DNA of 64,000 nucleotides from Nymphaea colorata (lineage: Eukaryota; Streptophyta; Magnoliopsida; Nymphaeales; Nymphaeaceae): NCBI RefSeq assembly GCF_008831285.2, contig NC_045141.1:18038848-18102847 (forward strand). Direction: 5' to 3'. A program made the position numbers and the translations under genes. Positions 37,917 through 48,062 of this stretch are shown in pieces. Position 1 is the first letter of the stretch, and each line of letters opens with the position of its first letter. Below the pieces are notes generated by a model. It saw nothing but the letters and a program-made list of their open reading frames with translations, was not told where the DNA came from and searched no databases.

Positions 37917-37926
37917 GCTACTAACC

Positions 37927-39667
37927 TGTTGGTCGTTGGATCGGGACAGCCCGTCCGCTGCCGCATTTTCTTTCCCCTTGCAATAGCAGATTTTAGAGTC
38001 AAAGCTCATCAATTTCAGCATCCACTTTTGCAGTGATGAAGATAGGGTGGGCTGTTGCAGGCAATGTTTGAGGTTGCAATGATCAGTTAAGACAATAAAT
38101 TGTTGCCCAGAAGATAGTGCTTCCATTTGAGGATGGCAAGGACTATGGCGATCGCTTCTCGTTTGTAGGCTGATTTACTCGCAAATGTCGGGCCCAATGC
38201 TCGGCTGAAATAAGCAATTGGGTGTTGTTCTTGGCTAAGTATCGCTCCCACCCCCAAATCGGATGCATCTGACTCAACGGTAAAAGAAAGCTGAAAATTA
38301 GGCATCTATAAAACTGGGGCTGTAGTCCCTGCCTCCTTGAGCTGTTGAAATGCTTGTTTGGCTTGAATACTCCACGCAAAACAACCTTTCTTAGTTAGGG
38401 CTGTGAAAGGCGTTGCAACTAGAGCGTAATTTTGGACAAATTTACGATAGTAACCCGTGAGCCCGAGGAACACACGCAACTCTCCTACAGTTTTAGGTGT
38501 ACTCCATCCCTTCACCGCATGGACTTTTTCTTGTTCCATGCTCACCTTCCCGTGACTTATCACATGCCCTAGATAAGAAATCTTGGGAATATCAAAAAAC
38601 ACATTTAGAGAGTTTGGCATGTAGCTTATGTCGCTGCAAAGCCACTAAAACAGTCTGTAAGTGGTTGAGGTGTTCTTGTTCCCCTTTACTGTAAATCAAA
38701 ATGTCGTCAAAGAAAAACAATATGAACCGTCGTAAGAAGGGCGAAACACATCGTTCATCAGCGACTGAAAGGCGGAAGGTGCGTTCGTCAGTCCGAAAGG
38801 CATGACGATGAATTCATAGTGCCCGTCGTGCAAGTGGAAAGCTATCTTAGGAATGTCGTCCTTCACCACACGGATCTGATGATACCCTGAGCGCAGGTCT
38901 AGTTTGGAGAAGACGCGTGCCTCATAAAGCTCATCTAGCAAGTCCTCTACAATGAGGATTGGGTACCTGCCTTTGATAGTGATGGCGTTCAATGTGTGAT
39001 GGTCCACGCAGAATCGCCAACTTCCATCTTTCTTTTTGACCAGCAAGGCGGGCGAAGCAAAGGGGCTGCGACTTGGCTGAATGACCCTTGCTTCCAACAT
39101 TTCCTGCACAAGTTCTTCGAGGGTTTCTCGTTGTACTTGGCTGTAGCGATATGGTCTGGATTTAACAGGTTCGGCCCCCGGTTGTAACTCAATACGATGT
39201 TCATATCCTCTCTCCGGCGGTAGCGCCTTAGGTGCGCTAAAAACGGACCCAAACCCTTGTAGTATTTCCTGCAACGTTTTTTGGAACTCTTCGGAGCCGA
39301 TTCAGATTTCTTTTTCTTGTGTATGCTCCTTCACTTGAGTGGACAGCAGAAGAAAAGAAGCGGACGGTCCCTTCATCAAGCGGACAGCTGGTGCTTCTGA
39401 ACAAGGTCGCCTGGGGCTCGCCTCCAACGTAAATCTTTCATTCGCGGGTCCCTTAAGCTGCATTTTCATGCCCACGAAATCCCATACCACTTCTCCCAAT
39501 TCGTGCAACCATTGGATGCCTAAGACCAGGTCGACTCCCGCCATGGCTAAAATGTATAACTGTACAGGGAAGTGAAAACCTTGGATCTCTAACCTTTCCA
39601 TCTGGCACTTACCCCTACACCTCAGGGTACTCCCGTCTCCGACCACCACATCAAAGGCGGGTTGAAC
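37927..39667 (-). pseudogene. Gypsy protease end, reverse transcriptase and RNase H (broken)
   Basis: On minus this continues the protease cut by the copia insertion (GVDLVLGIQWLHELG). RT follows: [45 protein letters not shown]. The catalytic [10 protein letters not shown] is present near 38690-38720, but one base out of frame from the upstream part. The thumb/connection (FLGLTGYYRKFVQNYA) is followed by the RNase H-like stretch (SDASDLGVGAILSQ, LTDHCNLKHCL). A stop separates the 38306-38620 and 38087-38305 frames. The RT motif in Ty3/gypsy form confirms the superfamily. Confidence 0.9.
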
Positions 39668-39672
39668 CTCCA

Positions 39673-39902
39673 TGTTCAAAAGTAAAAGCGTAAAGAACAA
39701 CTGATGTAACGTGGAAAACCCTCAACAAGAGAGAAAAAAAAACCACGGGTGAGGAGGTCGGTGCTCACTAGCAGCCAGACTCTCTCTCTCTTAATTCTTC
39801 ACTAAATCTTAAGATTAGGGTTTACAAAGGTATAAGTATGCCCAAACTAGGACATAATGGATCGGGTCCAGACCCAAACCCAAACATCAAGATCCGTCAA
39901 CA
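39673..39902 (-). repeat. Left LTR (3' LTR) of copia element 1
   Basis: Starts TGTTCAAAAG and ends GTCAACA, followed by the polypurine tract. Aligns over its whole length with 44574-44803. Confidence 0.95.
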
Positions 39903-39919
39903 CTCCCCCTCAAGTTGAG

Positions 39920-42900
39920 CATACATATCAGACATGCCCAACTTGGATACATTTCTCTCAAATGGAGTTACATGTAAAGCTTTAGTTAGAATATCAGCAG
40001 TTTGGTCTTCAGACTTCATGTATGGTAATGTTAACTCTCTGGCATCAATTCTTTCTCTGATGAAGTGACGGTCAATCTAAACATGCTTTGTTCGATCATG
40101 AAGCACTGGATTGTTGGCCAAGTTAATAGCAGACTTGTTGTCACAATACATCCTCATAGGCCCTTCAATCTCTAACCTAATATCAGTCAGCAAGATCTTT
40201 AGCCACAACAACTCTGATACTCCAGTAGCAACTGCCCTATATTCAGCCTCTGCACTTGAGCGGGAGCAGACATCTTGTCTCTTGCTTCTCCAAACAACTA
40301 GATTTCCCCCCGAGTAAACACAGTACCCTGAAGTAGATCTTCTGGTGTCAACACAGCCTGCCCAATCTGCATCAGAATACCCTTCAATTTCTATAGACCT
40401 CTGTTTCACATATAGAAGTCCCTTGCCAAGATTCTTCTTCAAGTAACACAGGATTCTATCTACAGCCTTCAAGTGCACATCCGTAGGTGCATGCATAAAC
40501 TGGCTCATTACATTTACAGCAAAGGTGATATCCGGTCTAGTCAGAGTAAGGTATATCAATTTACCAACTAACCGTTGATATCTCCCTTTAGCTTCTTCAC
40601 ACAAAAGTTCTCCATCCTTGCTACCGAGCTTGTGCCCACCATCCAGAGAAGTAGAAGAAGTAGAAGCTGGTCTGCATCCCAGTTTTCCTGTCTCCTTCAG
40701 TAAATCCAAGGTGTACTTCCTCGAGATATCCGTCGAGAAAGACATTTTTAACATCGAGTTGGCACATCTCCCAACCCTTCAGTACCACCAAAGAAATAAT
40801 AACTCTAACAGTCTTCATCTTCGCAACTGGGGCAAACGTCTCTAAGTAGTCGATCCCATATTTCTGACTGAACCCCTTGGCCACCAGACGTGCTTTGTAC
40901 CTCTCAATGTTCCCATCTGGTTTGTACTTAATGGTGTAGACCCACTTTGACCCCACCAAATGAGCTGCTTCAGGAATCTCTACCACTTTCCATGTCTGAT
41001 TTTTGTCTAAGGCCTCCATCTCTTCTTGCATAGCATGAGTCCACTTGGGGTCATTCTGAGCCTCTATAACACTCCTGGGAATCACAGCCACAGACAAGGA
41101 TGATACAAAACATTTGTAGTCAGTGCTCAATCTAGAATAAGATACAAAGTTACCAATAGGGTGTTGGGTACATAACCTGACACCCTTTCTCAGGGCAATG
41201 GGAAGATCCTCCTTTTCATTTTCTGTCTGACTTTCTCTCTCAACAGGTTGCTTCTGAGCATGACTTGGGTCATCCAAAGAAGAAGTAGAATTGGGATTTG
41301 GAGTGGGCTTCTCACTACCAATCACCTTGTCAGTACAAACTCTCCTCCTAGAATACACCCTGCCCGAACTGACGATTGCATTCTTTCTCCTTTCCCTGTT
41401 CATGTACCTCAATAGACGTCTCATCTTCTTCTTTTCCAAGCACATCGACGGATGGATTCTCTTCACGCCTGTAATCTAGAAAATCTGTAAACTGAATGTC
41501 CTGACTTGGAGAATACTCTTCCTTAGACATTGACTTCTCCCCCTGAAGAGAATTCTCACCAAAATAAGAGACATGTCCCAAGAATGTGACATCCTTGGTA
41601 ATGTGAGCACGACCAGTGGTGAGATCTAGACATTTATACCCCTTTTGAGTAGGAGAATACCCAAGAAATATTCCCTTAATTGATTTGGGGTCAAGTTTTT
41701 TTACATTTGGGCTGTGATTATGAATGAAACACACACATCCAAAGACCCGAGGAGGGAGGTGGAAAGGTCAGCTACTCCCTGGAAGCATGGAGTAAGGTGT
41801 ACGACCATTTAGCACTCGACTAGGCATGCGATTAATCAAATAGGCACTAGTAATGACTACATCTCCCCAATAATATTTTAGAAGATTCCTTTGAAACAGT
41901 AAAGCTCTGGTGACATTTAGTAACTGACGGTTTTTCTCTCAGCAACTCCATTTTGAGGAGGAGTATAACTACATGATGTCTCATGAACAATCCCCCTTTT
42001 TTGAAGGAATTCCTCGACAGTGAGACACATATACTCACGAGCATTATCCGACCGGAATGTCTTGACAGACTCACCATACTGGTTTTCCACTAGGAGAATG
42101 AAGGTTTCTATAATATGAGGCACTTCGCTACGGTCTTTCAACAGATAAACCAAAGTACATCTGGAATAGTCATCTATGAAAGTCATAAAGTACTGAAAAC
42201 CACCACGAGAATGAATGCCTGAAGGCCCCCACACATCAAAATGAATCAAGGAGAAAGCTTTATTAGCACGACTATTTGAAATTGGATACGAAGCTCTAAC
42301 ATGCTTGGCAAACTGACACACATCACAAGATAACATGGAAATGTTTAAACTGGAACATAATTCAGGGAATAATTGTTTCAAAATCCCAAAAGGGAGATGA
42401 CCAAGGCGTTCATGCCAATATAAAAATAACTGACGACACTCTTCCTTCTTCTTCTCTGTCCTGCTGACTGCTGACATGAGGGCTGTGGCAACGCGTATAG
42501 GAAGCCGATATAACCCATCAGACACCAAACCAATCCCAATCTTCTTCTCGGTCACCAAGTCCTGCAAAACACAACGTTTTTCAGAAAATATAAGTTCACA
42601 GTTGAGTTCCTTGGTAATCTTGCTCACAGATAAAAGATTTAAGGGAAGATGGGGAACATGCAATGCACCATGCACTAAAAAATTGTTCAACAACGAGAGA
42701 CTCCCTTTCCCTGCCACAGAGGTAAAGGAGCCATCGGCAAGGGACACACGTTCCTTCCCCGATGATAGCTTGTAGTCATGAAAGAGTTTGGGGTTGCCAG
42801 TCATGTGATGAGTGGCACCGCTATCCACAATCCACTCTCCCATGCAAGAAGTACCGTGTTCACCTAAAACAGCCAGTGCTTGATTGACCTTCACCTCATC

Positions 42901-43887
42901 TGACGTGTCTGCCTGACCAACATCAATCTGGCTCAAATATGCGCGTAACTCACGAATCTGTTCTGCAGAAATAAAAACTTTACCATCACTAGAATTCGTT
43001 GCATTCGACATAGGGCCATAGGCTTCTTCCCACTAGAAGGCCGCCCCCTACTATTCTTCTTCTCTGGATGCAGGTCCCAACAAAAGTCCACAGTATGACC
43101 AAGTTTCTTGCAGTGAGTACATTTACGAGAAGAACAGATAGTTCCCACAGAGACACGGCTAACGAAGGCAGACCGTTCATTGTGAGACATGGGATCCTCC
43201 TTTCTCCCACTTGTGATCAGTCTCCTCTGCTCTTCAGATTCAACACGAGAATAAACATCTTCAATACTGAAGGATTCCTCAGAGTTAAGAATCTGACTCC
43301 TTATATTTTCAAACTCATCGTTCAGTCCAGCTAAGAAAAGGAATACCCTATTCTCCCACTCCTTGGCCATATACTGCATCTGGTCTTGAGGAGAACTCCA
43401 TGTAAGATCAGAATGGTAGTCAAGATCCTCCCACTTAGATTTTAATGTTGCGTAGAAATCTGCGACCGAGAGATCCCATTGTCGCAGAGCATACACGTCC
43501 TTCATTAGTTGATAGACACGAACCTTTCTTTTCTTTTGACCATACGTCTTGCTCCAAAATAATCCACATATCCCTCGCAGTCTTCTTACGAAAAATAAGG
43601 GGTTGAATATCTGAAGAAACTGAATTAACAATCCAACTTTTTACCTGGTTGTCCTCAAGAAACCATGTATCCCAAGCCATACTATCCACAGCAGGTTCGA
43701 CCTTTCTACCATTCACATAGGCAATTCGACCGCGACCAGCGATCCTCATAGTAATTGCAGCAGACCATCGTAGATAATTCTCCTTGGTAAGGCGAATAGT
43801 GGTGACTTGAACGAGAACATTCTCAGTTCTATAAGCTCCAATTTCAGATTGATCAGTGTTGACGGTGGACGAGGAAGACGCTGCCAT
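39920..43887 (-). pseudogene. Copia element 1 gag-pol (multiply disrupted)
   Basis: Frames in order on minus: gag from the ATG at 43887, shifting near 43540; a gag zinc knuckle with CTHCKKLGHTVDFC; protease WIVDSGATHHMTG; integrase HERLGHLP...CDVCQ and FRSDNAREY; then RT beginning LVGSKWVYTIKYKPDG. RT stops conforming after LDVKNVFLDGYLEE. The text resumes in another frame at SRKYTLDLLKE, so about 120 residues including the YVDD active site are missing. RNase H motifs DADWAG, SSAEAEYRA and CDNKSAINLA remain. A TAA interrupts just before the IDRHF block (40077). Relatedness to copia element 2 is obvious throughout, but the two are distinct families (different LTRs). Confidence 0.92.
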
Positions 43888-44573
43888 AATTAGAGACCAG
43901 CCCTACAAAGAGAGCAAAAAAGGAACAACAACAGCGAGCAGCGGCAGAGCACCAACAGCAAACAACGCTGGACAGCAACGGCACACCGTGAGTGACTAAA
44001 CGCAGGGCAGCGATCTAGAAGCGGAAGGACACCAGAGCTCACAACAGTAGGCAAGGCAGAGTCGGACAGTGAAGGGAGAAGATGATGGGAGTCGAGAAGA
44101 GAAGCAGCGGACAGGGAGCAGCGGACAGATAGACAGAAGCAGCAGGGAGCTACTGCGAGTAAGCGGCAGGAACACCACGATGAAGGTAGCAGACGATGCA
44201 GAGGGGAACGCCGGACCCTCACGGCGGTAGAGACACAGCGGTAGAAAAAGGGGCGGAACCAGGTCGTCGGAAGATGCAGAGGAGAGACGCCGGGAACCTC
44301 ACGGCGGTAGAAGCAGGGCGACGCAAGGGGCGGAACCAGGTCGCCGGAAGATGCAGAGGAGAGATGCCGGGAACCTCACGGCGGCAGAAGCAGGGCGACG
44401 CTTGACGGGGCGTCAGGCGACGCCGGGCGACGCTTGACGGGGCGTCGGGGGCGCAGGTAGGAACCCGTCAGAGTCGGGTGATGAACAGTGTTGGGCGATG
44501 AACAGTCCTCCTCCAACACGAACACAAGCAAAAGACAAACCAGTAACGCCGAAACTTCACGGCTCTGATACCA
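43888..44573 (-). repeat. GC-rich leader of copia element 1 with ~77-bp tandem repeats
   Basis: Untranslated leader between the primer-binding site and gag. Blocks containing GATGCAGAGG...CGGCGGTAGA repeat about three times (44195, 44273, 44350; spacing 77-78 bp). GGCGACGCTTGACGGGGCGTC occurs twice near 44393 and 44427. The whole leader is far more GC-rich than the element. Short frames on either strand here are repeat artefacts. Confidence 0.7.
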
Positions 44574-44803
44574 TGTTGAAAAGTAAAAGCGTAAAGAACA
44601 ACTGATGTAATGTGGAAAACCCTCAACAAGAGGGAAAAAAAAACCACGGGTGAGGAGGTCGGTGCTCACTAGCAGCCAGACTCTCTCTCTCTTAATTCTT
44701 CATTAACTCTTAAGATTAGGGTTTACAAAGGTATAAGTATGCCCAAACTAGGACATAATGGATCGGGTCTAGACCCGGACCCAAACATCAAGATCCGTCA
44801 ACA
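44574..44803 (-). repeat. Right LTR (5' LTR) of copia element 1
   Basis: Starts TGTTGAAAAG on plus and ends GTCAACA. The primer-binding site for initiator tRNA-Met is directly at its left edge (GGCTCTGATACCA on plus). Confidence 0.95.
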
Positions 44804-44808
44804 CTCCA

Positions 44809-46091
44809 TACGACAGCCCAGGGCCCAGGCAGATTTCTCACAAATGAAATTGTGAGTCAAGCCTGTGTCAATCAGCACGCTGACTGGCCGGCCTCGCAAC
44901 TTGCCTTCCACACGCATGAGATGCGGAACCTCATCCCCAGCCAATGCATGCAGCGAAATTTCAGGGATCGTTTGGTTTTCCATCGCCTCTGGTTTCATGG
45001 GCAAGGGCGGATCCGCATCGACCTCTACTGGTTCGTTGCTCTCCTCGACAAAGTACATATGTAGGCGTCTACAGTTATGCCTGGAACGTATGGCTGATCG
45101 CAGTGAAAACATTGGTTCAGTTGTCTCTTCTCCTTGATTTGCTCGAGCGTCAAATGTCTCACAACTTGGCGCGGCGCGTTTCCCTTCCGATTTTTTCCTG
45201 GGGCAGGTGGAAAAACGTCAGATTTCGGCTTCTCTCGTGGGCTGGTCCTCGCATCCGGCCACACCTTATGGAAAGTCTCGCGTGGGCTGGTTCTCACGTC
45301 CTGCTAAAAGTGCCCTGATTGAACGTGTGCAGCCGTTCGTTTTTCTCCTCCACCGTGCGGGCTAATTTGAAGCAGTTCACTAATGTTCGTGGCTTCATCG
45401 CTTGGACTTCGATGCGTATTTCATCCTTCAATCCTGCTAGGAACGCACCGATGAGGGCTGGAAGGGGCCATCAATGCACCATATTTGTCAGCGCCTTGAA
45501 ATGTTCCTGGTCCAACAACGTACCCGATTGTTTAATGCTCGACAACTCTACATTGTAGTCGAGATATGTCGACGGCCCAAAGCGCGACGTGAGCTCTTTC
45601 ACCAAGGTCGCCCAGTCTGGTCTTCCTTGCTACGACACCAACCAACGGTACCAGCATATCGCCACACCCTCAAAATAAACTGTCGCTTGACGTTCTCTTT
45701 CGTCGCCCACGATCCCTTGGCAATTGAAGTACTGTTCGGCGCAGGATACCCATCTGAAGGGGTCGTCTCCGGAGAACCGCGGAAAATCCATCTTCGTTGG
45801 GTGCCAGGCTGCGCCTCTGTTCCCTGGCCAACCCTACTCCTTGCGCTTGTCTGACTGGGTCTGATCGGAATCAGGCGACTGTTGCTAAGAGCCTTGTCAT
45901 AGGCTTTCAAGCAAGAGCGCCGACATCGCCTGCTGCTCCACCATCATGGCCTCCAACTGTGCATCCACTGCGTTCAGGCATTGATCCATCCCATGCATCC
46001 GCCCTTCCAGGCCGCCGATCACCGTTTCCACTTGATTTATGTGTTGTTCCATAGGTGCAAAGGCGCCACGTGCAGTGATTCTCTCCTCCAT
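44809..46091 (-). pseudogene. Gypsy gag, zinc knuckle and protease start (broken)
   Basis: The minus strand opens at an ATG at 46091 with a short coiled-coil-like stretch, then breaks. A second frame around 45720-45790 gives MDFPRFSGDDPFRW, the conserved start of the plant retrotransposon gag core. The region to about 45310 continues the gag in changing frames. CFHCDQPYVPG plus HNC in the next frame is the zinc knuckle (about 45060-45105). VSVLIDTGLTHNFI near 44860-44900 is the aspartic protease active site (DTG). The protease is cut by copia element 1 immediately after. Multiple frameshifts make it non-functional. Confidence 0.85.
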
Positions 46092-46113
46092 GGCCGTTGG
46101 AGCTCTGATACCT

Positions 46114-46401
46114 TGTTAGCCTCGGTTTGGCTAACACCCACTACAGTCGCTTGTTGTAGAACTCACACACACAGCCTTAGGAAGCCCAACTTCTATTCAC
46201 GTCAAAAGAATAATCTTCATTAGGGTTTGATTACCCTCAAGCGAGTTTAAGTACAAGACGTTCTGGGTTGGGTTACACAACCTAACTAGACCCGACCCGT
46301 TATGCAAGAAATGAATAATTTAAAAGCACTCAGAAATGATAACGACAGAAATTAAAGAGTTGCTGAAAAGAATTGCTGAATGAAATAATTTGCGCCTAAC
46401 A
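46114..46401 (-). repeat. Right LTR (5' LTR) of gypsy element
   Basis: 288 bp, termini TGTTAG and CTAACA, followed by the target duplication ATCAC at 46402-46406. On minus, the sequence just inside it (AGGTATCAGAGC) is the primer-binding site. Confidence 0.93.
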
Positions 46402-46457
46402 ATCACCATTACTGCTCTGTATATCGGTGATTAGAATCCCCGCTCTGTATATCTCAG

Positions 46458-46790
46458 GAATGCGCAGAAATTTGATGTAATCAAGAATTTAAAGTGTCGC
46501 TAAGATAGAAACAACATGACTAAACATATGTCAGATGCATAGAAGTTATATGTAATCAAGATCATAAAATGTCGACAAGATCAAAACAACATGACTCTAA
46601 TTATATGTTTCAGTGTTTTGAACTTCTTAGAAACATGCAGAAATGAGATGTAAGCAAGATGATAAAGTGTCACTAAGATAGGAAAAACATGGCTCTGCTC
46701 ATATGTCAGATGCACAAAAATTACACATAATCAAGATCATAAAATGCCAAGATAGAAACAACTTGACTAATCATATGTCAAATGCATGTC
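46458..46790. repeat. Degenerate ~80-95-bp tandem repeat, four copies
   Basis: Four successive blocks share AGATGTAA-type starts, TCAAGATCATAAA(A/G)TGTC, AAGATAGAAACAACATGACT and CATATGTCAGATGCAT. They begin near 46460, 46540, 46634 and 46715. They adjoin the gypsy insertion on the left and the composite repeat on the right. No coding potential. Confidence 0.6.
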
Positions 46791-47796
46791 TGTAATAAAC
46801 TTCACAATTCCCACATCCACGTAACATTTTTTTTCCACGAAAAGTTTTTGTACATGGAACTTTTTTCATGACCTTTTTCATAAAAAGTTTGTAAAATTTT
46901 TCATCAGCAAAAATTGAGCAGCTCCCCCATCTGGTCTCGAAACGCTGGAGGCGGGATATTTCTATAGAGAAAAATACACCATAAGTAGACAAACATTTAG
47001 TTAACCATTTGCATCATGTTCTCGCACTTCTCTAGTATTGCATGTTTTTCATTGTCATTTCTTTTCGCCTCACACATAACCTCATAAAACTGATTATCAT
47101 ACTGATGCATCTAATTGTCGATGCATTAGTTTTGTCAACTAATCAGTTATTTATTTCAATTGCATCTAATTGACATTTTCAACTTGATGGTAGGGACGTT
47201 GCTTCATCAACATCCTTGGGAAGTTCTCAGGTCTCACGAGACTGTTTCTCCTGTTGTTGAACGTCAATCATAATCCCAAACAAGTCTATGTTAATAGTTC
47301 ATCCTATTTGTCCAAAATGTGCTCCCACATGCAACATCAGCTACTTTCCCACGACGACCAGCCAACGATTTATATTAATTGCACCTAATTGACATGTTGA
47401 GCTCGATGGTGGAGATGTTGCCTCAACAAGATTCTTGAACAGTCCCCAGGTCTCACGGGACTGCTTCCATCTCTTGTTGTATGAGGTTCATCGTATTTTT
47501 TCTACCCTAGTTCGATTTAACTATACGATTTTGTTTTTTCAAAACCCCTTTTCACATATCCTCTCATTTGAAAATTTAAACATTGCCCACTGATTTCAAC
47601 TGTTATTTTGTCTTATCTTTCATTGAAAAGGAAACAAACACATCTTACGGGAATCAAATACAAAATTCTTGATAGACACATCTTATATCATATTTTGAGA
47701 TCAAATTTGTCAAGAAGACGACAAGGGTCTTCATGACCATTTTCTGACCGAGCAGCTTGTTAAAATATAAATCCTTCACCAGCACGTTGAAGAGGA

Positions 47797-48044
47797 GTCT
47801 CTTAGGATTCCACCTCCTTGTAGAATGTGTTAAGATATTTAATGTCCTTATAACATGTGAAGAGTCTCCTAGGATTCTATGTTGTAGTTAATATCCTTGT
47901 TATATGGGAAGTCTCCTAGGATTCTATGTTGTAGTTAATATCCTTGTAATATGTGAAGTCTCTTAGGTTTCTATGATGTAATTAATGTCCTTGGAGCTTG
48001 TGAAATCTCCTAGGATTCTACGATTGGAGACTCTTAGAATTCTG
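47797..48044 (+). repeat. ~49-bp tandem repeats in the solo LTR
   Basis: The block GTCTCCTAGGATTCTATGTT plus GTAGTTAATATCCTTGT recurs about five times with changes (starts near 47798, 47865, 47911, 47959 and 48005). Such arrays upstream of a TATA box are common in LTR enhancers. Confidence 0.65.
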
Positions 48045-48054
48045 GAAATGGGAT

Positions 48055-48062
48055 TATAAATA
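48055..48062 (+). promoter_or_regulatory. TATA box of the solo LTR
   Basis: TATAAATA followed by GAGGC, a textbook plant core promoter, with a CT-rich leader including a (CT)n run at about 48126-48151. It could still drive transcription rightwards into the repeats. Confidence 0.55.

Larger units (their letters stand above)
39673..44803 (-). mobile_element. Ty1/copia LTR retrotransposon 1, inserted in gypsy protease
   Basis: 5131-bp element in minus orientation with 230-bp LTRs at 39673-39902 and 44574-44803 (termini TGTT...AACA). The target duplication CTCCA is at 39668-39672 and 44804-44808. The primer-binding site TGGTATCAGAGCC abuts the right LTR, and the polypurine tract GAGGGGGAG abuts the left. 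The LTRs differ at 8 of 230 positions (~3.5%). Its removal rejoins the gypsy protease codons, proving later insertion. The internal region is broken by frameshifts and by a large RT deletion, so it is non-autonomous now. Confidence 0.96.
35358..46401 (-). mobile_element. Ty3/gypsy LTR retrotransposon (chromovirus-like), nested insertions
   Basis: Complete but degenerate element in minus orientation. LTRs of 287 and 288 bp (35358-35644 and 46114-46401) start TGTTAG and end CTAACA. The 5-bp target duplication ATCAC flanks it at 35353-35357 and 46402-46406. The primer-binding site AGGTATCAGAGC follows the right LTR on minus (initiator tRNA-Met). A G-rich polypurine tract precedes the left LTR. 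Order on minus is gag, zinc knuckle, protease, RT, RNase H, integrase, chromodomain-like tail. The integrase-after-RT order defines Ty3/gypsy. Without the two inserted elements its length is about 5.1 kb. The LTRs differ at about 14 sites plus one indel (~5%), making it the oldest element of the nest. Confidence 0.95.
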
